A stretch of 64,000 nt of DNA from an uncultured Hyphomicrobiales bacterium (GCA_903824185.1 CAIJVU010000010.1:1-64000), one strand, 5' to 3'; numbered from the stretch's first letter, positions 8,135 to 17,530 are shown. The notes: generated by a model not told the origin, from the letters alone. Translations and numbers: made by a program.

Positions 8135-8938
8135 TTACTCTCCCTTGAAAACCGGATCTCGTTTCTCACGAAAAGCCGACTGGCCTTCCTGATAATCGGC
8201 GCTGGCAAAGCAATTGGCAACCAGCTGATCCACCGCAGCGCTATCGCGCTGGGATTCAGGCTTGGCCAATTCCACCAAAGCGCGTTTCACGGCCTGCAAG
8301 GTCAAAGGCGCATTGCCCGCCATGCGCGCTATCTGGCTTTCAACCGCGTGCTCGAAATCATCCGCATGCACCGATTGCACAATCCCCAGACGCAAGGCTT
8401 CATCGGCTGCCAAAATGCGCGCGCTCAGCAATAAATCCGCCACAGGCGCCATGCCCAATTTGCGATAGAGCAATTCAATGCCGCCATAAGCATAACCCAG
8501 CCCCAAACGCGCGGCGGGAATGCGAAAGCGCGCATCGGCCCGCGCATAGCGCAGATCGCAACACATGGCCAAGCCAAAGCCCCCGCCAAAACAAATGCCG
8601 CGAATGATCGCAACCGTGGGCTTGCCGACATGTTGCAAAGCGCGATTGCCCTCGGTGACCGCGACTTCATAGGACTTCACCGCCTCAGGCGTTGAGCGTT
8701 GCGCGCCAAATTGCGAAATATCCGCCCCCGCACAAAAGGCCTTGTCACCCGCGCCCTCAAGCGTGATGACGCGCACGGCAGGATCGGCCTCGGCTTTTGC
8801 CAGACACAGAGGCAGGCTTTGCCACATGTCCAAATTCATCGCATTCATGCGCTGCGGTTGATCGATGACCAGACGCGCAACACCCTGTGTCACCTGATAG
8901 GTGATGCTTCCTGTGGATGGTGTGGGAGGTTGTGTCAT
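8135..8938 (-). CDS. Enoyl-CoA hydratase/isomerase family protein
   Basis: 267 residues from ATG 8938 (MTQPPTPS); the open frame extends upstream into the CaiB gene but without family similarity. The crotonase fold is clear: oxyanion-hole motifs AFCAGADISQFG near residue 65 and IRGICFGGGFGLAMCCDLRYA near residue 105. The usual catalytic Glu of the PExxLG loop is not obvious; the region reads AARLGLGYAYGG. The reaction could therefore be hydration, isomerisation or hydrolysis of an acyl-CoA. It lies 13 bases after the CaiB gene whose product would supply CoA thioesters. Confidence 0.88.
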   Translation of the reverse strand: MTQPPTPSTGSITYQVTQGVARLVIDQPQRMNAMNLDMWQSLPLCLAKAEADPAVRVITLEGAGDKAFCAGADISQFGAQRSTPEAVKSYEVAVTEGNRALQHVGKPTVAIIRGICFGGGFGLAMCCDLRYARADARFRIPAARLGLGYAYGGIELLYRKLGMAPVADLLLSARILAADEALRLGIVQSVHADDFEHAVESQIARMAGNAPLTLQAVKRALVELAKPESQRDSAAVDQLVANCFASADYQEGQSAFREKRDPVFKGE

Positions 8939-8951
8939 GGCTTGTCCGATC

Positions 8952-10142
8952 CTAGATGATATGTGACGCACGCAAGTGATGGATGCGGGCCTCATCGCAA
9001 CCCGCTTCACGCAAGACCGTCTCGGTATCAGCGCCCTTTTCGGGCAGCACATGGGTGATGCGGGCCGGTGTGCGCGACAGCGTGACGGGTTGGGCCACAA
9101 GCTCCACAGACCCCCGCACAGGATGGGGCACGGCTTCCGCCATGCCAAGATGCTGCACCTGCGGATCGGCAAAGACTTCATCCATTTTGTAAATCGGGCC
9201 TGCGGGCACGCCATGCTGCTCCAACAAAGCGAGCCAATGCGCAGAGGGCTGTTGCACGAAATGCGCATGCAACAGGTGGTTCAATGCGGGCCTGTGGGTA
9301 AAGCGATCATTCTGGGTGAGAAAGCGCGGATCCTGTTTCCAATCCGCGCGCCCCAAGGCATCGCACAAAGCGCGCCATTGGCCGTCGCCGCCGACACCGA
9401 TATTGATATAGCCGTCTTGCGTGGGCAGCACGCCCATGGGTGTCGAATAAGGATGATCATTGCCCGCTTGCGGGGGCACGCTGTGATCGACCAGCCAGCG
9501 TGCGGCTTGGAAATCACACATGGCAATCTGCGCCTGCAACAGCGAGGTTTTGACCCATTGCCCCTGCCCCGATTGCGCGCGTTCCAACAACGCAATGAAA
9601 ATTCCATTGGCGGCATAAATGCCCGCACTGGAATCAGCCACCGCAATGCCGGCACGCACCGGCCCCTGCTCGGGCAGACCGGTGATCCACATCAAGCCGC
9701 CCATGCCCTGCGCAATCTGGTCAAAGCCCGCGCGGTGACGATAGGGCCCGTCTTCGCCAAAGCCTGAAATGGAACACAAGATGATGCGCGGATTGACCTG
9801 CCGCAAAACCTCATAGCCAAAGCCCAGACGCTCTTTGACATCAGGGCGATAATTTTCCACCACGACATCGGCGGTTTTCACGAGATCGAGAAAGACGGCA
9901 AGGCCTTCGGGCTTTTTCAGATTGAGCGTGATCGAGCGTTTGTTGCGATGCAGATTGAGCATGTCATAGCCATCGCGCGCGCCGGACATGCCCTCATTGG
10001 GATCAACGCCATCGGGCGCTTCGATCTTGATCACATCCGCGCCAAAATCAGCCAAAATGCGGCAACAGGTGGGACCGGCGCGCACCCGCGTCAAATCCAG
10101 CACGCGCAGCTGCGCTAAAGCCTTTTGCGTTGACGCGGCCAT
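8952..10142 (-). CDS. CaiB/BaiF (class III) CoA transferase
   Basis: 396 residues. The N-terminal RAGPTCCRILADFGADVIKIE is the family CoA-binding start, NKRSITLNLKKPEG and VVENYRPDVKERLGFGYE follow, and the catalytic Asp is in GFDQIAQG near residue 141. The enzyme moves CoA between carboxylic acids, activating a substrate for the neighbouring dehydrogenase and hydratase. Start ATG 10142 overlaps the amidase stop by one base and has AGGAGAGGG upstream. Confidence 0.93.
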   Translation of the reverse strand: MAASTQKALAQLRVLDLTRVRAGPTCCRILADFGADVIKIEAPDGVDPNEGMSGARDGYDMLNLHRNKRSITLNLKKPEGLAVFLDLVKTADVVVENYRPDVKERLGFGYEVLRQVNPRIILCSISGFGEDGPYRHRAGFDQIAQGMGGLMWITGLPEQGPVRAGIAVADSSAGIYAANGIFIALLERAQSGQGQWVKTSLLQAQIAMCDFQAARWLVDHSVPPQAGNDHPYSTPMGVLPTQDGYINIGVGGDGQWRALCDALGRADWKQDPRFLTQNDRFTHRPALNHLLHAHFVQQPSAHWLALLEQHGVPAGPIYKMDEVFADPQVQHLGMAEAVPHPVRGSVELVAQPVTLSRTPARITHVLPEKGADTETVLREAGCDEARIHHLRASHII

Positions 10143-11413
10143 TACATCCCTCTCCTCTCTTGTTCAAACGCACACAGCTCTTGCAGGCGCAAGGCTGTGG
10201 CCAGCACAGTCCGATCCTGCCCGCGATGCCCCATGATCTGGATGGCCAGCGGCGCACCGGTCTCATCAAGCCCCACGGGAATGGTCACCACCGGCAAACC
10301 AAGCAGACTGCCAAGCCGTGTGAAGGCCGATAGCGCATAAAGGGCACGCGCGGAAAAGTCTGCATGGCCGGGGGTGCAGTGATCGATGTCAGGCGTGCGG
10401 CAGGGCATGGCAGGCAAAATCACACAGGTATCTTGCGGGACAAGCGCCTGCCATTGCGCATGCAAAGTGACGGCCGCCTCACGCGCCTGTTGCAGATCCT
10501 GCGCGCTCCAGCGCGTGCCTTTGTCCAAGCGTTTGGCGAGAGACGGCGGCAAAGACTGCGCCTGCAGCAGGGACGCAAAAGACTGCGCCGCCTCGCCTTC
10601 CAGAACAGTGAACAAAGCCGCATCGGCCTTGTGCATCAGATCAGCCAAGCCGCAGTGTGAAAAGACCTGATGGTGGTGTTGCAGCTTTTCTTGCAACAGC
10701 TGCATCTGAACACAGACGGCCTCAGCGGTCTGCGCGCCGAGATCATCGACAAAAGCCAAAGAGAGTGTTGGCGCGTCATGCGCGGACACAAAGAGGCCAG
10801 CGAGTTTTTGCAGCACGGCCACATCACGCGCCAAGAAACCGATGCAATCCAATGACGGGGCCAAAGCCATGGCCCCTGCAACAGGCACCACGCCATAGCT
10901 TGGCTTGTAACTCGCCACACCACAGGCTTGGGCGGGGATCCGCAAGGAACCCGCTGTATCCGAGCCAATGGCACAATCCACCAACCCTGCCGCCACCGCC
11001 ACCGCAGAGCCGGAACTTGACCCGCCGGTGATCAAATGCGGTCCCCAAGGATTGACCGGACGGCTACCATCCCCGTTCAGGCCCGAGGGCTCATAAGCCA
11101 AAGCGGTGAGCGTGGTAAAACCCACCAATGACGCGCCTGCGGCGCATAACACGTCAAGCACCGCTGCCGTGCCACAAAGCCCGAGGGCAGGGGCCTGCTC
11201 AAGCCCGCAACGGGGCTGGCGATCCTGAAAAACAAACATGTCTTTGGCGGCCAAGGTCAGGCCCGCCAACACGCCGTCTTGATGTGGGGCGAAGGGAGGA
11301 TCCAAAACCTCGACAAAGGCATGCCATGTCTGGTCATGATCACGAAGGGTCTGCGCCGAGGCGAGCGAAGGCGGTGTCAGAGAAGCGGCATGATCCTGCG
11401 CCCGTGACACCAT
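10142..11413 (-). CDS. Amidase (amidase signature family)
   Basis: 423 residues. It has the Ser-cisSer-Lys triad of the family: Lys in LTLAAKDMFVF near residue 55, and the Gly/Ser-rich block TGGSSSGSAVAVAAG followed by IGSDTAGSLRIPA with the nucleophile Ser. The C-terminal GLPVVTIPVG and GAPLAIQIMGHRGQD blocks are typical. It hydrolyses an amide, releasing ammonia or an amine and a carboxylate. The carboxylate is a reasonable substrate for the adjoining CoA transferase; this link is inference. Confidence 0.92.
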   Translation of the reverse strand: MVSRAQDHAASLTPPSLASAQTLRDHDQTWHAFVEVLDPPFAPHQDGVLAGLTLAAKDMFVFQDRQPRCGLEQAPALGLCGTAAVLDVLCAAGASLVGFTTLTALAYEPSGLNGDGSRPVNPWGPHLITGGSSSGSAVAVAAGLVDCAIGSDTAGSLRIPAQACGVASYKPSYGVVPVAGAMALAPSLDCIGFLARDVAVLQKLAGLFVSAHDAPTLSLAFVDDLGAQTAEAVCVQMQLLQEKLQHHHQVFSHCGLADLMHKADAALFTVLEGEAAQSFASLLQAQSLPPSLAKRLDKGTRWSAQDLQQAREAAVTLHAQWQALVPQDTCVILPAMPCRTPDIDHCTPGHADFSARALYALSAFTRLGSLLGLPVVTIPVGLDETGAPLAIQIMGHRGQDRTVLATALRLQELCAFEQERRGM

Positions 11414-11425
11414 CCCGCACCCCTC

Positions 11426-12601
11426 TCAATAGGATCTGGGCAGGCCGAGCACATGCTCGCCGATATAGGCCAGAATCAAATTCGTGGAGATGGGGGCCAC
11501 CTGATAAAGCCGTGTCTCGCGGAATTTGCGCTCGACATCATATTCGGCGGCGAAGCCAAAGCCGCCATGCGTCTGCAAACACATATTGGCGGCTTCCCAT
11601 GACGCATCCGCACACAGCATTTTCGCCATATTGGCTTCGGTGCCGTAAGCCAGACCCGCATCATGCAGCGCTGCGGCCTGATAGCGGATGGCATCGGCGG
11701 CTTTGGTGGCGACATAGGCCTTGGCAATGGGGAACTGAATACCCTGGTTTTGTCCGATGGGCTTGTCAAACACCACGCGCTCGCGCGCATAGGCAGAGCC
11801 TTTTTCAATGAACCAATAGGCATCACCGATACATTCGGCGGCGATCAGCACCCGCTCCGCATTCAAGCCTTCGAGAATGATGCGGAAGCCTTTATTCTCT
11901 TCGCCAATCATATTTTCAGCAGGCACTTCGAGGTCATCAAAAAAGACCTCGTTGGTCTCGTGATTGACCATGTTGCGGATGGGCCGCACGGTCATGCCCT
12001 TGCCCATTGCTTCTTTGATATCGACAATGAAAACCGACAGGCCTTCGGATTTTTTCTTGACCTGATCAAGCGGCGTGGTGCGCGCCAGAACCAGCATCAA
12101 ATCCGAATGCTGCACGCGCGATGTCCAGACCTTCTGCCCGTTCAACACAAAATAATTGCCGCGCCGTGTGGCGGTGGTTTTGAGTTTGGTTGTATCGGTG
12201 CCGGTGGTGGGCTCGGTGACGGCCATGGATTGCAGCCGCAATTTGCCCGCGGCGATTTGCGGCAGATAGCGCTTTTTCTGATCCGGCGAGCCAGCCCGCA
12301 ACACAGTGCTCATATTATACATCTGGCCATGCACCGCGCCGGAATTGCCGCCCGCACGGTTGATCTCTTCCATGATGATGGAGGCTTCGGTGAGACCGAG
12401 ACCGGCACCGCCGAATTCTTCGGGGATCAGGGCCGCCAGCCAGCCCGCTTCGGTCAACGCGGTGGCAAAGGCCTCGGGATAGCCGCGCTGCTCGTCAATC
12501 TCGCGCCAATAGGCGCCATCGAATTTTGCGCAGAGCGCGCGTACGGCTTCGCGCAAATCCTGATGATCTTCGGGTAGAGGCAATGAAACCGGCACGTTCA
12601 A
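11426..12601 (-). CDS. Acyl-CoA dehydrogenase family flavoprotein
   Basis: 391 residues, normal length. The N-terminal helical domain is followed by SMAVTEPTTGTDTT (flavin/substrate motif), the KVWTSRVQHSDL beta domain and the C-terminal THGGFGFAAEYDVERKFRETRL helix. Where many family members have YEGT with the catalytic Glu, this one reads YQVAPISTN, so the base may be elsewhere or altered. It is the first gene of the nine-gene run and would introduce an alpha,beta double bond into the CoA thioester, with electrons going to ETF. Confidence 0.9.
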   Translation of the reverse strand: MNVPVSLPLPEDHQDLREAVRALCAKFDGAYWREIDEQRGYPEAFATALTEAGWLAALIPEEFGGAGLGLTEASIIMEEINRAGGNSGAVHGQMYNMSTVLRAGSPDQKKRYLPQIAAGKLRLQSMAVTEPTTGTDTTKLKTTATRRGNYFVLNGQKVWTSRVQHSDLMLVLARTTPLDQVKKKSEGLSVFIVDIKEAMGKGMTVRPIRNMVNHETNEVFFDDLEVPAENMIGEENKGFRIILEGLNAERVLIAAECIGDAYWFIEKGSAYARERVVFDKPIGQNQGIQFPIAKAYVATKAADAIRYQAAALHDAGLAYGTEANMAKMLCADASWEAANMCLQTHGGFGFAAEYDVERKFRETRLYQVAPISTNLILAYIGEHVLGLPRSY

Positions 12602-12747
12602 ACTCCCTCAAAAGCGCGTCACATATCTGAATGCTGTCAGCTTAACCGGCTGCTGATGAATAGAAATAAGAAAAGACTGGAGTCTGGTTTCTAATAATTC
12701 GAAACCTTGGAGGGTTCAAAGGCCATGCTTTCGAGAAAGCAAAACCG

Positions 12748-13665
12748 TCATTTTGTTGCGGTTTCGGGCGTCGGAATGAGGGCTTGCAGCAATTTTTGCA
12801 AAGATTGGCTGGTGTCCGCGCTGGCCGGAATCCCGATATCAATGTGACGCATGGCCCAGCTTTCATCGAGCGGGATCAAACACAAGCCCAAGGCGCTGGC
12901 CATGGGCCGCAGGGCATCGCCGGGCAAAATGCCCACCCCCAATCCGCAATGGATCATCTGGCACATCACTTCGAAACTGCGGACCTGCACCCTGATTTTG
13001 AGCAAATGGACCATTTCGCGGGCTTTTTCGCTCACCAGCCGGTAAATGGCCGAAGAGACTTCCAGCGCCACAAAGTCTTCATCGACAATTTCGGCGAATG
13101 TGACGCTTTGCAGGTCTGACAAGCGATGGTCCTTGCGCACGGCCAAAGCCAGCCGGTCTTTTGTATAGGGATAGGTGATCAGCCCCGTGGTGCTGACGCC
13201 TCTGATAAAGACGCCCATGTCCGATTGTCCGCGCGACAACAGCGTGATGGTTTCAACTGACGGCAATTCCTCCAGATCAATGCGAATATCCGGATTGCTT
13301 TTGGAAAACAGAGCCAGATCATTGGCCAGCCGATGCACCAGAGCGGAGCTTGAGGCAGAGACACGCACGCGGCCCCTGACCCCCTCCTGAAATTCGCGCA
13401 TGCTGGCCGACAAACCATCCGACAGACGTAAAACCCGTTCGGCATAGCGCAAGGTGGTGTGGCCCGCCATGGTGGGTTCAACGCCATGGGCTTGGCGCAT
13501 CACCAAAGCCGCGCCGACCTCCTCCTCCAGCAAGCGCAGGCGGCGGCTGGCGGCAGAGACGGCCATATTCATCTGAACGGCTGCTTTGCTGACACTGCCA
13601 TTGTGACAAATGGCGGCGAACAAGCGCAGGGTCCGCAAATCATGATACATAGGCTTCATCGACAT
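12748..13665 (-). CDS. LysR-type transcriptional regulator
   Basis: 305 residues from ATG 13665. The N-terminal winged HTH reads RTLRLFAAICHNGSVSKAAVQMNMAVSAASRRLRLLEEEVG, followed by a linker helix and a periplasmic-binding-type effector domain (DIRIDLEELPSVETI, LGVGILPGDAL). It is divergent from the SDR at 13828 and sits directly upstream of the acyl-CoA dehydrogenase operon on the same strand, so it may control either or both. Two inverted repeats in the divergent gap are candidate sites. Confidence 0.92.
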   Translation of the reverse strand: MSMKPMYHDLRTLRLFAAICHNGSVSKAAVQMNMAVSAASRRLRLLEEEVGAALVMRQAHGVEPTMAGHTTLRYAERVLRLSDGLSASMREFQEGVRGRVRVSASSSALVHRLANDLALFSKSNPDIRIDLEELPSVETITLLSRGQSDMGVFIRGVSTTGLITYPYTKDRLALAVRKDHRLSDLQSVTFAEIVDEDFVALEVSSAIYRLVSEKAREMVHLLKIRVQVRSFEVMCQMIHCGLGVGILPGDALRPMASALGLCLIPLDESWAMRHIDIGIPASADTSQSLQKLLQALIPTPETATK

Positions 13666-13720
13666 GGTTCCGATACCCGGCGCATCTCTCATCCAAGATG
13701 ACTGCACTTCCCCGATTAGG

Positions 13721-13731
13721 CAATGGCATTG
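13721..13731. promoter_or_regulatory. Candidate LysR half of operator region
   Basis: CAATG-G-CATTG is an 11-base inverted repeat in the LysR/SDR divergent gap, 15 bases from the stronger repeat at 13746. Confidence 0.25.
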
Positions 13732-13745
13732 GCGCACTGAACAAA

Positions 13746-13760
13746 ATGCATAGCTTGCAT
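13746..13760. promoter_or_regulatory. Candidate LysR-box (T-N11-A)
   Basis: ATGCA-TAGCT-TGCAT is a perfect interrupted palindrome that fits the T-N11-A rule for LysR regulators and lies between the two divergent genes. Confidence 0.4.
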
Positions 13761-13827
13761 CTTTCCCAGAGCAGTGGTTATGGATGACAGACGGGTCCGA
13801 ACAATCAACAAAGAGGAAAGCCAGACA

Positions 13828-14580
13828 ATGAACAGCATCGATTTAAACGGCAGAAACGCCATCATCACCGGCGGCGCCCGCGGTATCGGCTTTGCCACCG
13901 CAGAACGCATGGTCAAATCCGGCGCGCATGTCATTTTATGGGACATTGATGACGAGGCCTGCCAAAAGGCTGTCACTGCTTTGGGCGGCTCTGCGCATGC
14001 CTCTTATGATCTCGTCGAACTGACCTCTGAAAGCGCTGTGGCCGAGGCAACAGCTGCCGTGATCAGCCGCTGCGGACACATCGATATTCTTGTCAATAAT
14101 GCCGGAATTACCGGCGGCAATGCGCCGCTTTGGGAATTGGAGCCTGCCGTGTGGCGGCGGGTGGTCGAGGTCAATCTGATTGCCCCTTATCTAACCTGCC
14201 GCGCCATCGTGCCGGAAATGAAGAAAAAAGGCTATGGACGCATCGTCAATATTGCCTCCATTGCCGGTAAAGACGGCAATCCCAACGCCTCCCATTATTC
14301 CGCATCGAAAGCAGGTTTGATCGGCTTGACGAAATCGCTGGGCAAAGAACTCGCCACATCCAATATTTTGGTGAATTGCATCACACCCGCTGCGGCCAAG
14401 ACCGAAATTTTCAACCAGATGAAGCAAGAACATATCAATTTCATGCTGTCGAAAATTCCGATGAACCGCTTCTTGCAGGTGGAGGAAGCCGCATCGCTCA
14501 TCAGCTGGCTGTCGAGCGAAGACTGCGCCTTTTCGACCGGCGCGGTCTTCGATATTTCAGGCGGGCGGGCTGTTTACTAA
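13828..14580 (+). CDS. Short-chain dehydrogenase/reductase (FabG-like)
   Basis: 250 residues from ATG 13828, preceded by GAGGAAAG. It has TGGARGIGFA (Rossmann), LVNNAGITGG, the catalytic Ser in NIASIAG and the YSASK active site. NAD(P)-dependent oxidation of a hydroxy group or reduction of a ketone is expected. The tail ends GGRAVY. It is divergent from LysR and convergent with the TRAP transporter, whose substrate it may process; this is inference. Confidence 0.92.
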   Translation: MNSIDLNGRNAIITGGARGIGFATAERMVKSGAHVILWDIDDEACQKAVTALGGSAHASYDLVELTSESAVAEATAAVISRCGHIDILVNNAGITGGNAPLWELEPAVWRRVVEVNLIAPYLTCRAIVPEMKKKGYGRIVNIASIAGKDGNPNASHYSASKAGLIGLTKSLGKELATSNILVNCITPAAAKTEIFNQMKQEHINFMLSKIPMNRFLQVEEAASLISWLSSEDCAFSTGAVFDISGGRAVY

Positions 14581-14587
14581 ACAGCCC
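14567..14587. terminator. Hairpin at the SDR / TRAP convergent junction
   Basis: GGGCTGTTT and AAACAGCCC are perfect 9-base arms around ACT. The hairpin spans the SDR stop codon. There is no clean T-run on either strand, so termination strength is uncertain. Confidence 0.4.
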
Positions 14588-14620
14588 CACCAAAAACGCT
14601 TTTAAAGGAAGGCGCTTTTC

Positions 14621-16504
14621 TTACAGGAAGCCAATCGAGATCCACGGCACCGCTGCAACGACGATCAAACCGATCACCAAAGCCGCAAGATAGGGCCAGA
14701 TCGGTTTGATCCCCTCTGACGGATCAACCCGCCCGATGGCGCAAGCCGCATAATAGCCGACCCCGAAGGGGGGCGCGAACAAGCCGATGCCCATCGCCAA
14801 AATGACGACCATGGCATATTGCACCTCGTGAATGCCCAGCTGGCGGGCAATGGGGAACAGCAAGGGGCCAAACAGCACAATGGCCGGAATGCCTTCCAAG
14901 ACCGAGCCCAGCACAATAAAGGCCACAACCGAGACCGCCATAAAGGCCCCCGCCCCGCCCGGCAGACGCGACATGGCCGCTGCCAGCTCGCGCGAAAAGC
15001 CCGATTGGGTGAGCGCCCAAGCCATGGCCGTGGCCGAACCGATAATGATCAAAATGGCGCCGGACAAAGAGGCTGTCTCGACCAGAATCGGGCCGCAGCG
15101 CGACCATTCGATTTTCTGGCCAAAAAAAGCCGCCGCCATCACGCCATAGGCAATCGCATAGAAAATGCCGATGGTGGAAACTTCGGTGGCTGTGGCGACC
15201 CCTTCGACAACTGCTGCGCGGATCAAAAACGGCAAGGCAATGCCCGGCAGCGCGATGAGGAAGGTGGAGATGATTTCCGACAGCGTGGCGCGGCGCACAC
15301 CCGACAAATCATCATGGCGCGTCTGCCACCAGACGATCACGCACAAAGCCGCCGCCAGAACCATGGCGGGCAGCAAGCCGCCGGTAAACAGACCGGCGAT
15401 AGACACGCCGGTGACGGAGCCGATGGTGATCAAAACGAGGGAGGGCGGAATGGTTTCCGACATGGCCCCCGAGGCCGAGAGCAAGGCCACGAGATTGCCG
15501 GATTTTTCACCGCGTTTTTTCATCTCCGGAAACAGAACCGGCGCAATGGCCGCCATATCAGCGGCTTTCGAACCCGATATGCCCGAGACCAGATACATGC
15601 CCGCCAGCAGCACATAAGACAGACCGCCGCGCAAATGGCCGATCAGGCTGGCCAGAAAATTCACCATCGCACGTGCCATGCCGCTGACCTCGATCAACAG
15701 ACCGAGAAACACAAACAAAGGCACCGACAACAAGATGATATGGCTCATGCCCTCGTCAATGCGCGACACAACCACGGTGAGCGGCGTGCGGGTGGTGATG
15801 GCGAGAAAGGCAAAGGTTCCCAATCCGAAGGCAAAGACGATCGGGGCGCCCGACAAGACCAAGGCACCGACCAGAAAAACGAAAAACACAATGAGCTTGT
15901 AATTGCCCATCGCCATCAGCAAAGGTTTGGCCGCATAAAGCCCGCCCCCGACCGCCAAGGCGACCGCAAAAGACAGGGCCATCAATGTGACGCCATGCGC
16001 CCGCCCCATGCGCATCAAGCCAATCAGCAACATCAAGGTAATGCCGATCGGCAAAGCGATGGCGCGCCAGATATTGGGGATTTCCAGCGCGGGCGTGACG
16101 ATCATGATCTCGTCAATCGCATATTCGATGGCGGGGTGGATCACGAGACCCAAAAACACAATCCCCGTGGCCAAAGCAAAGGCCTCGAAAAACGCGCGGC
16201 GTCGAGGCGAGGCCGAACTGACCAGGGCCGACATGCGCATATGTTCGGAGCGCTGATAGGCGACCACCGCCCCCATCATCGCCAGCCACAAAAACAAGAT
16301 GGAGGCGAGCTCATCCGACCAGATCAACGGCTTGCGATAGACATAACGGGCCACAACACCGGCAAACAAAACAACTGTTTCCACCAGCACCAAGACCGCA
16401 GCCACAAAAGCCGTGACGCGCGCAATGGCCTGTTCCACCGTGTGAAACAGGCCGTGTGATGAGGCCGGATCACCGGCCTCATCGTGAAGGAGGGGATTAT
16501 GCAT
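14621..16504 (-). CDS. TRAP transporter fused permease (DctQM)
   Basis: 627 residues from ATG 16504, which follows a GAGG ribosome-binding site overlapping the dctP stop. The N-terminal about 180 residues are a DctQ small subunit with four membrane helices, including the RYVYRKPLIWSDELASILFLWLAMM motif region. From about residue 200 a DctM large subunit of roughly twelve helices follows (FGLGTFAFLAITTRTPL, SGISGSKAADMAAIAPVL). Fusion of the two is known in the family. It drives sodium- or proton-coupled uptake of an organic acid delivered by the adjacent binding protein. Confidence 0.93.
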   Translation of the reverse strand: MHNPLLHDEAGDPASSHGLFHTVEQAIARVTAFVAAVLVLVETVVLFAGVVARYVYRKPLIWSDELASILFLWLAMMGAVVAYQRSEHMRMSALVSSASPRRRAFFEAFALATGIVFLGLVIHPAIEYAIDEIMIVTPALEIPNIWRAIALPIGITLMLLIGLMRMGRAHGVTLMALSFAVALAVGGGLYAAKPLLMAMGNYKLIVFFVFLVGALVLSGAPIVFAFGLGTFAFLAITTRTPLTVVVSRIDEGMSHIILLSVPLFVFLGLLIEVSGMARAMVNFLASLIGHLRGGLSYVLLAGMYLVSGISGSKAADMAAIAPVLFPEMKKRGEKSGNLVALLSASGAMSETIPPSLVLITIGSVTGVSIAGLFTGGLLPAMVLAAALCVIVWWQTRHDDLSGVRRATLSEIISTFLIALPGIALPFLIRAAVVEGVATATEVSTIGIFYAIAYGVMAAAFFGQKIEWSRCGPILVETASLSGAILIIIGSATAMAWALTQSGFSRELAAAMSRLPGGAGAFMAVSVVAFIVLGSVLEGIPAIVLFGPLLFPIARQLGIHEVQYAMVVILAMGIGLFAPPFGVGYYAACAIGRVDPSEGIKPIWPYLAALVIGLIVVAAVPWISIGFL

Positions 16505-16513
16505 CAATCAGCC

Positions 16514-17530
16514 TCAGGAAATGCTGCCGGCGTATTTTTCCAGCAAGGCCCATGGCTCGGCGCCATATTTTTCTTTCCATTCTTTATAGAAGCCAGCGGA
16601 TGCCAGTTTCGCGCGGAAAGAGGCGGGATTGGCGTCGACAATCTGCAAGCCTTTTTCCACCAGCTCTTTTTGCAAAGTAGCATTGAGATTGGCAATGTCC
16701 TGACGCTCTTTGATGGCGTGATCATTGAAATGCTTCTGGATGACGGTCTGCACTTCCTTGGGCAGGGAGTTCCAGTTTTTCGCATTGGCCAAGAACCAGA
16801 AACCATCCCACATGTGATTGGTCATCGAGAGATATTTTTGCACTTCGTACAATTTGCCGGACTGGATAATCGCCAGAGGATTTTCCTGCCCTTCAACCAC
16901 TTTGGTTTGCAGGGCCGAATAGACTTCCGAGAAGTTGATGCTGGCGGGTGCTGAATCAAAGGCCTTGAACATCGAGGTCCAGAGCGGGCTTGGCGGGACA
17001 CGGATCTTGAAGCCGTTGAGATCCTCAGCCGTCTTGATGGGACGGGTGGAAGAGGTGATCTGGCGGAAGCCGTTGTCATAGATCTTGTCAAAGGCAAACA
17101 GGCCCGACTTGGCAATTTCGCCGCGCACATAAGCGCCCAGCTCGCCATCCATCGCAGGCCATACTTTGTCATAGCCCGACCAAGCGAAACCAATGCCGTT
17201 AATGGAGGCTTTGGGCACCAGCGTGGACAAAATGAGCGGCGACAGCGTGAAAAATTCCAAAGCGCCCGAGCGCAGCTGGCTCAACATATCGGTATCGGTG
17301 CCGAGCTGGCTGTTGGTGAATTGCTGGATATCGACCTTGCCGCCGGTTTCCTTGGCAATCGCCTCAATCGCCTCTTTGGTGCGGATCGACAAAGGATGGG
17401 TCGCCGCTGTGTTATTGGCATATTTCATCGAAAATTCGGCACCCTGCACTTTGGTAATCCGAAAAACCGCAGGTGCCGCCACGGCAAAAGCCGCAGTGGA
17501 TTTGATGAAGGAACGGCGATCAAAACGCAT
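16514..17530 (-). CDS. TRAP transporter substrate-binding protein (DctP family)
   Basis: 338 residues. The N-terminus MRFDRRSFIKSTAAFAVAA carries a twin-arginine RRSFIK motif and a signal peptide ending near VQGA. The mature part has the DctP pattern: NNTAATHPLSIRTKEAIE, the core motif LNGFKIRVPPSP with the ligand-binding Arg, and VVEGQENPLAIIQSGKLYEVQKY. It is the periplasmic receptor for the fused permease 9 bases downstream. Carboxylates, sulfonates and sugar acids are known ligands of the family; this one's is not evident. Confidence 0.92.
   Translation of the reverse strand: MRFDRRSFIKSTAAFAVAAPAVFRITKVQGAEFSMKYANNTAATHPLSIRTKEAIEAIAKETGGKVDIQQFTNSQLGTDTDMLSQLRSGALEFFTLSPLILSTLVPKASINGIGFAWSGYDKVWPAMDGELGAYVRGEIAKSGLFAFDKIYDNGFRQITSSTRPIKTAEDLNGFKIRVPPSPLWTSMFKAFDSAPASINFSEVYSALQTKVVEGQENPLAIIQSGKLYEVQKYLSMTNHMWDGFWFLANAKNWNSLPKEVQTVIQKHFNDHAIKERQDIANLNATLQKELVEKGLQIVDANPASFRAKLASAGFYKEWKEKYGAEPWALLEKYAGSIS

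Noticed and set aside
14819-16459. 546-codon open frame on the plus strand opposite the TRAP permease
   Set aside because: Highly polar low-complexity translation (Gln, His, Arg-rich), typical of an antisense shadow of a hydrophobic membrane protein.
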